Shown here piece by piece: positions 55,020 through 64,000 of a stretch of 64,000 bases of DNA (within the stretch, counting starts at the first letter, position 1; every line of letters starts with the position of its first letter). The position numbers and the translations under genes are program-made. The notes beneath the pieces were generated by a model. It was not told the origin of the DNA and searched no databases. It worked only from the letters and a program-made list of their open reading frames with translations. Location of the stretch: positions 61,551,094 through 61,615,093 of the forward strand of contig CP136065.1 in assembly GCA_032622095.1 (NCBI GenBank). The letters are read 5' to 3'. This stretch comes from Siphonodentalium dalli (Eukaryota > Mollusca > Scaphopoda > Gadilida > Siphonodentaliidae).

Positions 55020-55221
55020 TACCATAAACCAAACAATAACAAAGAAAATTAGATGAGGATGATCCTCCAGGGAGGTTCTCAATCACTTGAATATCATAAA
55101 AAGCATCTCTATCACCAGTGTCACACCCGTTGACATCAAGGTCCCCACACCCAACGTGTCCCTCACTATAGTATTCCACGATGACGACTCGCAAAGGGGA
55201 ACAAAACGTACCCGCACAAAT
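55009..55221 (-). other. possible 3'-terminal exon, unidentified protein
   Basis: After an acceptor-like GTTTCAG the minus strand is open for about 70 codons: ICAGTFCSPLRVVIVEYYSE, then a Cys/Asp-rich GCGDLDVNGCDTGDRDAFYD, ending LVYGNID and stop. It looks more protein-like than its surroundings. No family was recognised, and no earlier exon was found. Confidence 0.25.
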
Positions 55222-55719
55222 CTGAAACAATAAACCTCAGCACAGCACCTCAGCACACAAATAAAGAGTGAGAGATAGCACAGATCTTCACTATCCGCAC
55301 ACCATACAACCAGTAGGCACTAACATATATTTTTGTCCTAGGGAGAAGTGACTTCTCTCTCATATACCAGTATGCATATTTCATAACAGCATATTTGAAG
55401 TGTATTTACTCATTATAATGCTATTCTAAATGGTCTCTTGTATTGTATAATACTTATTGGATCGCAGAAATTTAGGTGTTGTTAGAGATTAAATCTAACT
55501 TCAGCCTTTGTGACTTCTCCCTGATAACTGTCCATTTCTCCCAAATAATCTAATAGGGTGAAGAGACTTCTTCCAAATTTAAACCCCTAGATTGGTCCCT
55601 GGTTGGATGGGTTTGTAAACCAGGCTATTCAATTTCTATTGCCTAAGATGGCACATTTCTTCTATTGCTTCCAAATGTATCCTCAAATCATTCAAACCAA
55701 GATTTTTCTTCACAGCATG

Positions 55720-56560
55720 AATGTATTTATAATCCATAAGCTTGTAATAAGGCTACATTGGTCATTGTCACATGGTTTCAAGCAAAAAGACACCCATGAT
55801 CTCCTAAACGTGCAAATAAGTAACCAGGATCTCCCAAATATGCAAAAAGTCAACCAGCATCTTAAAGTCTAATAAAACAATAGATTTTAACCCTTTACCC
55901 AACAAAGCGGCCAAAAACGCCCAAATAAAGCTTCAACAGCCTAAAATATCTTCGGTCTGTCTCAATAACACCATACAAATATGGATATCATTGGAACCGG
56001 TTCATTGACCACATTGTGATGGTTACAGTTATGCCCTGTGCCAATGCATTCTCTTATATATGCGAGTCGACCATAGGTCGCCTCGCTTATATAAGAGAAT
56101 GCATTGGCCTAAAAAAAATATTTTTTACCATTTTTTCTTACATTCTTTAACAATTTTATAATTTTTTCTTACATTTTTTAACATTTTTTATAATATTCTA
56201 CATTCTACATTTTTAATATGTGTTAAGCCAATGCATTCTCTTATATATGCGAGGCGACCTATGGTTGACTCGCATATATAAGAGAATGCATTGGCACAGG
56301 GCCGTTCTGTTGGGTAAAGGGTTAAATTAGTCGCATGTTAATTATTATTACAATAATTATTTATGAAATTTCAACCGAATTTGATGGGTACTCCATCCAC
56401 ATTGAGTTTGACTGTTGCAGACGAACAAGACTTTGAGATGCTGGGTGACTATTTGCACATTTGGGAGATCCTGGTGTCTTTTTGCACATTTTGGAGATCC
56501 TGGGTGTCCTATTGCTCGATATGATGTCGCAATGACCAATTCAGCTGTAATAAGCACAGA
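55720..56560. repeat. inverted-repeat pair around a family E MITE
   Basis: The left arm has AAAAAGACACCCATGATCTC and AACCAGGATCTCCCAAATAT; the right arm has the complement ATTTGGGAGATCCTGGTGTC and GGAGATCCTGGGTGTCCTAT. Confidence 0.6.
55887..56325. mobile_element. MITE family E with TTAA flanks
   Basis: TTAACCCTTTACCCAACAAA and the inverted CTGTTGGGTAAAGGGTTAA. It carries the family B palindromic module (CAATGCATTCTCTTATATAT) between different termini, plus the TTCTTACATTCTTTAACA repeat. Confidence 0.8.
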
Positions 56561-57284
56561 TCAAATAATAACTTTCACTATATTTGTGAGCTGTATGCAT
56601 TATTTTTGTGACATATGTATTGCCTTCCATTTGAAGCTTTTAAGTATTATAAATGTTGTTATTTTTTCTATTGTTATCTGTTGATACCTGTCTCAGGAAT
56701 TGATTTGAATTGTATTTAATTTTGTAAAAATGACATAATTAAATCATATCACATGAATCTACTCAATCATTAATTTATGATCTTCAGAATCTAATAATCC
56801 CTATAAACAAGGACAAGATGGGGGCACTCAAAGGATAAACTTGTTCATTGACAACAAAACACTAGTTCACATTCAAATGGGCCGTTTATTATTATAAACA
56901 ACCAGTAATCAATGTCAACAAAATATATTGTCAAGAAGGTGGAGGGCAATAACCGTCTCTACCACCTATGTAACATATATGCAACTATGATCAATAAACA
57001 TCTAATACCAATAACATATTTTATTGATATTAATTATCACAGTGTGAGATGTAACATATATCTCAAGCTGCTAACAGAATAATGGGAGAGAGGGTGGGAA
57101 AATATTGTTGTGAAAGAAATTTTAGAATTTATCTATGCCGAAATATTTACATTATTCTTTATACCCGAAACCAAAATGGTGTAATCTAAATGCCACACAT
57201 GGATATAATGTTAATGAGAGGAAATAGTTCCAACTTATATAATATTAACATCCCCTTAAAGAATATGCTATCCTTACAATATGT
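56326..57284. other. no gene seen; first copy of a 110-bp direct duplication at 56,834
   Basis: AAGGATAAACTTGTTCATTG and about 90 following bases occur at 56,834 and again at 57,547, on both sides of the family B MITE. Confidence 0.55.
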
Positions 57285-57540
57285 TTAACATTTCCATGAC
57301 TGGAGCTTCCTGAATTTGTTATTGAAAACCCTGTGCCAATGCATTCTCTTATATATGCAAGTCTCCCATAGGGAGCCTCGCATATATAAGAGAATGCATT
57401 GGCCTAACAGTATTTGACTTGACATTGTAAGCCAGTGCATTCTCTTATATATGCGAGGCTCCCTATGGGAGACTCGCATATATAAGGGAATGCACTGGCA
57501 CAGGATCTTAAATGCTGCACCAGCACAGCTCCCGTCATGA
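57285..57540. mobile_element. MITE family B copy
   Basis: TTAACATTTCCATGACTGGA to GCTCCCGTCATGA; two intact palindromic modules, the right TTAA lost. Confidence 0.75.
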
Positions 57541-57717
57541 ACCTCAGGAAAGGATAAACTTGTTCATTGACAACAAAACACTAGTTCAGATTCAAATGGG
57601 CTGTTTATTATTATAAACAACCAGTAATCAACGTGAGCAAAATATATTTTCAAGATGTAATTTTTGGGATTTAGTTGTCAACCAAATACTACCAACATAG
57701 TTTTCACAGAATTTCAG

Positions 57718-58190
57718 TTAAAGATGCATAATCCGAATTAATTCTCCTAAATTACTATTTCTTGGCTTAAAATTACTACTTCTTGGAGTTAAAAATATTT
57801 GATTCCAGTCGAGGAATCCACCCATCAAAGCTCAGAGTGATCAGATATCGATTTTTTAAATTTTTGTATTTCCCAAGATATGTAATTTTCGCCGGCCTGT
57901 CAAATATTCGCTATGCCAACGGTCTTGGACCAAATTGCAATGAAGATGGATAACTCTAAAATCAAATGGCTTTGGTTGTTAGATATTTGACAATCCCGCC
58001 AGATTTCATTGAACAAAATGTTGATAAATAACATGTTTTGGGCAATTTTATACCATAGTTGACTGTAGTTAGCATTATTTTTGGGCATTTAATCAATTCT
58101 GATAACTCAAGTGGCATTTCAAAAATTGTGGTTGTTGTTGAAATCTGCTGATATGGGGACCATCAAATTTGATTGAGTACCTTTAAGCAC
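57718..58190 (+). repeat. interspersed repeat family F, copy 3
   Basis: TTAAAGATGCATAATCCGAA to GATTGAGTACCTTTAA. The longest copy; its ends are weakly inverted. Confidence 0.65.
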
Positions 58191-58353
58191 AATTATGATT
58201 TTTTTTAATATAGAGGAGACGAATACGTTGCGTACATTGCTACATTGCGTGAGTTGCTTTGAAATTGGAATATAGACAATAACAAGAAAACCATAGTCAG
58301 ACATGGTAACAACTTCAAGATCATATTATAATAGGCTCTGCATATATAAATTA

Positions 58354-61304
58354 CTAGCAGGGTTACCCGGCGTTGCCCAGGTTAATGCGATGTGAAACCA
58401 TTTGCATGCTGTGGATATTTGTTGGGAATAGAGAATACTCTTGCTCAAAGTGTTATACATATTTTCATAAATTGTATATTCAAATAGCATCACAAAACAT
58501 GATTATTACAGTCATTGAATATAAGTAGTGGCTCACCTTGTCAATTGTCATTTTGTTTATCGCGATTAATCCGGTCCACCAATAATGAAGTATTTATTTA
58601 TTTACAACTGCGTATACGTTATAATATGATACATGAATATCATAAACACAATAGTTCGCAAAAATAAAAGACGACAATTGGGTTTTACATATTGAGATGT
58701 ATCAATCAATCAATCTAGTAGGTTGGACTAAGTTCTTGAGGACACATGGCTATCATATCTCCATGAAGATACAGATGTTTCCAAGAAATTTCCAGGTGCT
58801 CCTCTGTTCATGGTGCTATATATTGGCTAATATTCTCAGTTTAAAAGAAATGTTGCTGCACATTTATATCAGCTACATGTGTCAGGCACAGAGCGATATT
58901 TTGAGTTGTGTATGTCAGTCGATGAGTCTGTTCTAAAACCCTTGTCAGATGTCAGTATTGGAGGATCCTGAAAAGTCATGTGCTACTGACTGTGTTTTCT
59001 TTTATATCAGAAGAAACTATATTTGACTGCACACTGTGACCACTATTTTTGAACAGGCCTTCCATATCTCTTAACAAATTGTAACTTTTGTGTGGAAACT
59101 GTATTGAATGGAACAGACTCAATTGTGTTATAATATATATGCAATCCTCTGACAGTTCGAGGTCTCTCAGTTTGCACGAATATATGTATCTCTTAAATAG
59201 AATGATAAAATAAACGTTTAATGCTTCTTCTATGTATCTCTTTTTGCTAGCTCATTGTGTGAATGTCCTGATTGCCATCCCCATATAAATATGACAGTTG
59301 AGAAGATATAATTGTTCAAGTGACTTAAGTGGGTTACCATTTGTCGAGATTGTGAAATGTGAACGCCCAAAACTCCTTAAAATTATATGGAGATGGCCTG
59401 GGTGACTATAATTATATAACTTATAGGTGGATATCGGCGAATATCAATCTTATGAATGATAGTGCATATCCTCTTGCCATCCGTGACCCAAACGACACCA
59501 AATGTGATTTAATTCATCGTATATCATTAGAGAAAACGTGTATGAATTTGGTGGAAATTGGAGCCAAATATATTTGTATCAGCTTTTGCCACTTTTGACA
59601 TATTTAAACCACGCCCATTAGACTCGTGGATGCATGATATACTGGAGATGATTATATATATGTTTGGTGGTAATCAGCAACTAAACAAATTCTGAGAATA
59701 GTTATGACCCCGCATCTCTCACCAAAACGACAGCAGTTTGGCGTCTTTAAATCACGCGATGATATTCCTCGTATCATAGAGAAGAATAATATATCAATTT
59801 GGTGGAAATCTTGGCTAAAAATAGTTTATTAAATCAATTGTTGATGCCCCACCATGCACCGCTGACTCGAACAACGCCATATGATATGGCCCATATCGCG
59901 GAGGTGATTATGTATGCGTTTGGTGGAAATCGGCGACAAAACTATTTCACCATATTTTTTTAATTTTGCCGACCTCCCCCTTTTCTTCCCCTGACACCAA
60001 CAGCGTCACTTTAGAAAATTTAAACCCGCACCATTATCTTCCTTGTAAAAAGTTACCCCTCTTAGAACGCCTTGTTGCCATCTCGATTGTACCGCGTGAA
60101 GTTATATATAGAACGCACACAGACAGACAGAAAGACAGACAGCACGATTTGATTTCTCGTTTCATTAGAGAAGAACGTGTATGATGGTAATTGGTACTAA
60201 ACATATTTTGTATCAGTTTTGGTGACCCTCCCGTCCCTATTTCGGACTCAAGCTGCACACACTAAGACTCATTAGAGATTAGAGATGCATATATATGAAA
60301 TTGGCGAGTATACAAATTCGTATCAAATTTAAGGTCCCCATATCTCTCACCCATAGGGCACCAATTTGGTGTATCTAAACCACACGATAAGATTCCTCGT
60401 ATCACGGAGAAGAATGTGTATCAATCTGGTGGAAATCGGCGCTAAACATATTGATATAATTTTTTGTGTCCCTCTCACCTCTATACACCACTAACTCGAA
60501 TGGTCCCACTTGTGACATCCTTAAACCACACGATTACACTCTTATCAAATTTGGTGCTCATCCCTCTCTCCCCATCTCTCACACAAACAGCAACACTATA
60601 TGGCGTCTTTACATCACACGATTAGATTCCTCGTATCATGGATAAGAACGTGTATCAATTTGGTGGAAATTGGCGCTAAAAAAATTGTGCATCAATTTTG
60701 GTGCCCCTCTCACTTTCAATGCACCCCTGACTCGAATGAGGCCACATTTGACAGATTTAAGCCACACCATTAGACTCCTCATACTATGGGAATGATTTTG
60801 TATAAGTGTGGTGGCAATCGGCGACTAAACCAATTATTATCAAATTTAGTGATCACCCCCCCCCCAATCTCTCATCCAAACGACAATAATTTGGCGTTGT
60901 TAAATCGCACAATTAGATTCCTTGTATCATGAAGAAGAATATATATCAATTTGGTGGAAATCGGCGCTAAAATTAGTTTTATCAATTTTGGTGCCCTCTC
61001 CCCTTCCGTGCATCCCTTACTCGAACGACGCCACTTTTGACATATTTAAACCACACCGTTAGATTTTTCATATCATGGGATGATTATATGTAAGTTTTGT
61101 GGCAATCGGCGACAAAAACAAATTTTGCCCCTCCCCCTTTTCTGCCCCTGACAATAACGGCGTCTCTTTAGAAAATTCTAACCCCGACCATTATCTTTCT
61201 CGTAAAAAGTTACCCCTAGTAGTCCAATTTGGTATCATCTAGATGGTCCACTGTGAATTTCTATAGAACACAGACAGACAGACATTCGCAAATATAGATA
61301 TAGA
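58354..61304 (-). mobile_element. Helitron-like element 3 with about eight 190-bp internal repeats
   Basis: On the minus strand, the 3' end is CTGGGCAACGCCGGGTAACC then CTG and CTAGT, a hairpin plus CTAG. The 5' end near 61,304 starts TCTATATCTATATTTGCGAA with a CTGTCTGTCTGTG run. Internal units at 59.35-61.25 kb share CAATTTGGTGGAAATCGGCG on the plus strand. The stretch 58,640-59,270 does not look like the rest of the element and may be captured or a separate insertion. Confidence 0.6.
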
Positions 61305-61544
61305 TAGTATAAAATATATTGGTTTCATGAATGCACCTCCTCAGAATTCTGTTAAAACAACTAATCCTTCAAATTATTACAAAAAACTATGGCTTATTAT
61401 GGCAGCTTTCTCATTCTCCACACCAGAAAGCCTCTAAATGCGGACCAAAAATCTACTAATCGGATTAAATACATGCGGATACTTTGCAATACGACCTTTA
61501 TTCTACATTCCAACTGAGACATTTGTCATCAGCAAAGTTAGCTG

Positions 61545-61811
61545 TTATATTATGCATTGTGTTCCCGCAATAAAATCTTCAAGAGTGGCCCAGCCATTGT
61601 TCATACCTAAATATCGAAAGCAATTAACGTGGTCATAAAAGTTACATACTGCAACAATGAGACATCCGTGGAAACCCGAAATGTGTTGTCCTGGGAGATA
61701 TCCCCATTGCTGAAGCTCCATTGACATGGCCAGATGAGCCTTACTACAATTTCCTAAAATAACTTGCATATCGTGAAACCTGAAATGTGTTGTCCTGCGA
61801 GATATCCCCAT
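61545..61811 (-). other. weak coding candidate, unidentified
   Basis: The minus-strand frame ends CNFYDHVNCFRYLGMNNGWA, then TLEDFIAGTQCII and stop. An acceptor-like TCATTGTTGCAG lies before CNFYD. The upstream part contains a direct repeat (GAAATGTGTTGTCCTG, twice) that crosses frames, so only the last 33 codons look possible. Confidence 0.18.
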
Positions 61812-61869
61812 TGCCCCATTGGTGTGGCCAGATTAGCATAGCAGTAAACGCACTTAGTATATAAGATGA

Positions 61870-62640
61870 TTTTCTGTGCTGGGTGGGGGGAAGAATCTTC
61901 CCGGAAGATAGCCTGGCCTGGACATCTCCCCCCCCCCCCCCCCCAAATCCTGACTCAAACAACTTGTCCTCGGAAGAAGTTAATTTCTCGCTGTTTCATG
62001 ACTATGTAAAGCAAACTAAACAATATAACCATAAGAGTATGTTTTGTCATGATTTAGGTGCTGGGGGGGGGGATATCCTGGCCTGGACATCTCCCCCCCC
62101 CCCCCACCCGAAACCCTGACTCATATAAAGCAAAATAAGCAAGAAAACCATAAGATGATTTTCTGTCATGGAGGGGGGAAATATCCTGGCCTGGACATTT
62201 CCCCCACCATCCCCCCCCCCCCCCCCCCCCCCCACCCAAACCCTTACTCAAACAATTTTTTCTCGGAAGTTAATTTCTCACCATTTCATGACTATATAAA
62301 GCAAACTAAGGGATAAAACCATAAGATGATTTTTTGGTCATGTAGTTGCTGGGTGGGAAAATATCCTGGCCTGGACATTTCCCCCCCCCCCCCCCTAAAT
62401 CCTGACTCTAACAACTTTTTCTCGGAAAAAGTTAATTTGTCGGTGTTTCATGACTATATAAAGCAAACTATGCGATAAAAACCCTGACTCAAACAACTTT
62501 TTCTCGGAAGAAGTTAATTTCTCGGCGATTCATAACTATAAAGCAAAATAAGCAATAAAACCATAAAAGGATTTTTTGTCATGTAGGTGATTGGTGCGGG
62601 GGGGGGGGGGCGATATCCAGGCCTGGACACTTAAAATTTT
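61870..62640. repeat. tandem array with G- and C-runs, about 5 units
   Basis: Units of 100-190 bp: a G run, GATATCCTGGCCTGGACAT, a C run of 10-20, then GACTCAAACAACTT and CTCGGAAGAAGTTAATTTCT. The paired G and C runs could form G-quadruplexes or hairpins; run lengths are unreliable in assemblies. Confidence 0.85.
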
Positions 62641-62649
62641 TAAATAAAA

Positions 62650-63257
62650 ACAACATTTTAATTTCGGAAAGCATTTTTCTGGCCATTTCAGGATCAAACT
62701 ATCAAATTTGTGAAAACAATATTTTGTCACTTGAAAAATTAAATTTAAATAAAAAAGTTTTTTTTAATAAATAAGAACATTCAGGGGGAAGACATACTGT
62801 TGCACCGGCTTGTTTCAGGTGTTACCCCTGTAGATTGTGATTGTGATTGTTTCCAAAGCTATGATTCGAATGTCAAATGTCCCAGATTGATTATATTGTT
62901 TTAGTCCATAGTTATAAGCGACAATGAGTCTAATTAACGTTTATTTGTGACAAATTAACACAATACAATTTCTGGTCTATGTTAACAGTTAGCTAAACAA
63001 CTGCACGTTTTTTAACCAGAAAAAAATCGAAATAGAATCAATGTTAATCGATAGAAGTATTTCCGGACAGGGGTCTTCGATTCATATCTAATATTTTATA
63101 CCCTTGTAACTATATAACACATTTTCACAAAGAGATAGGCCATATTTAAGTTGAAATGACATACCCAAAATACTTGGAAGGAGATTCAGTTTGAATGACG
63201 AATTCGCGATAACGCCCGTTCAACAGTAACATGAGTACATCACATGTCGTTTAGCAG
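62650..63257. other. no feature recognised
   Basis: AT-rich sequence on both strands without supported frames or known repeats. Confidence 0.5.
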
Positions 63258-63360
63258 GTTCGACTGAACATTATTATCCACTTAGATGATAGGTATTCGC
63301 CCACATGGTGTGTGGATGTATCAGCGCGGGAGTGTACTCCCGATGGACCAGGATGGACAG
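63258..63360 (+). other. exon-like segment, unidentified
   Basis: Between TTTAGCAG and GTAAAA the plus strand reads VRLNIIIHLDDRYSPTWCVD then VSARECTPDGPGWT in one frame; both other frames have early stops. GC content is higher than around it. No family was recognised and no partner exon is in the window. Confidence 0.25.
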
Positions 63361-63519
63361 GTAAAAATTCATAAACAACTAACCGATGTATACAACCTGC
63401 ATGAGGCTCATCCCATCTCGCGATAAACCAGAAAATCAAATAGATTTATGTTTGCTGTCCCAGACCAACCTATAAGCAATTTGTCCCCTCCCACGTGTTA
63501 AAACCTATCGGAAATAATA

Positions 63520-64000
63520 ATTAGCCCTTTCTATACTAAAGCATCATTGATGAGCAGTTATCCCGTAGGAAATGTTCAGATAATAAGTTTAACACTTTCT
63601 ATACTAAAGCATCATTGCCGAGTAGTTATCCCGTAGGAAATGTTCAGATAATAAGTTTAACCCTTTCTATACTAAAGCATCATTGATGAGTAGTTATCCC
63701 GTATGAAATGTTCAGATAATAAGTTTAACCCTTTCTATACTAAAGCATCATTGCCGAGTAGTTATGATATCCCGTAGGAAATGTTCAGATAATAAGTTTA
63801 ACCCTTTCTATACTAAAGCACCATTGATGAGCAGTTATCCCGTATAGGAAATGTTCAGATAATAAGTCCAACAAACAACCATTAATTTTGTTGAACTTAT
63901 TATCTAAAAATTCCCCTCAATAAAGGGCACTTCTGCACTTTTATTTATATGTTGTCTGCTTTTTTCACATTAACACCCCTCCAAATCAATAATGGACCAT
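63520..64000. repeat. third 68-bp satellite array, inverted, running into a MITE family A copy
   Basis: About five units of AACCCTTTCTATACTAAAGC and ATGAGTAGTTATCCCGTAGG with GAAATGTTCAGATAATAAG, in the opposite orientation to the first two arrays. The rest of an A element follows from about 63,870 to the window edge (TGTTGAACTTATTATCT, then AATAATGGACCAT). Confidence 0.88.

Overview
This is nuclear DNA of an invertebrate animal. It is AT-rich, has GT-AG introns of several kilobases and is packed with DNA transposons. The two host genes are metazoan, and the repeat style (short foldback elements, Helitrons, frequent ACATGTA-like words) suggests a marine lophotrochozoan such as a mollusc, but the sequence does not settle the taxon.

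Two host genes were assembled exon by exon from splice sites, reading phase and protein similarity; almost none of their exons appears as a long open frame. On the minus strand, at about 18.1 to 4.8 kb, lie the first six coding exons (about 203 codons) of tuberin, TSC2; the rest of that gene is off the left edge. On the plus strand, from 21,118 to 50,478, lies a complete 14-exon gene for WDR41 (472 residues), the WD-repeat partner of C9orf72 and SMCR8. The two genes are head to head, with start codons about 3 kb apart and an ETS-type site near the WDR41 start. In known biology both products act at the lysosome in nutrient and mTORC1 control, so the pairing is the most interesting gene-level observation.

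Much of the remainder is mobile DNA. Three MITE families (called A, B and E here) begin TTAACCCTTT and have the TTAA flanks of piggyBac elements. Family C is a double-hairpin MITE with about 13 copies. There are four hAT elements with exact 8-bp target duplications, a MULE-like element with a 9-bp duplication, a Harbinger-like MITE, three Helitron-like elements ending in a hairpin plus CTAGT, a 5'-truncated LINE with target duplications, a tRNA-derived SINE, a possible LTR fragment, and a degraded unclassified transposase-like gene (43.1 to 45.6 kb) inside WDR41 intron 11. A 68-bp satellite made from one end of family A has expanded in three places (10.3-12.5, 35.2-35.8 and 63.5-63.9 kb).

Layout: 1-4.8 kb, TSC2 intron with repeats; 4.8-18.1 kb, TSC2 5' exons separated by LINE, hAT, satellite and MULE insertions; 18.1-21.1 kb, intergenic or promoter region with a tandem duplication and a Harbinger MITE; 21.1-50.5 kb, WDR41; 50.5-64 kb, repeats with only weak exon candidates. 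Several MITEs sit directly against splice sites of both genes.
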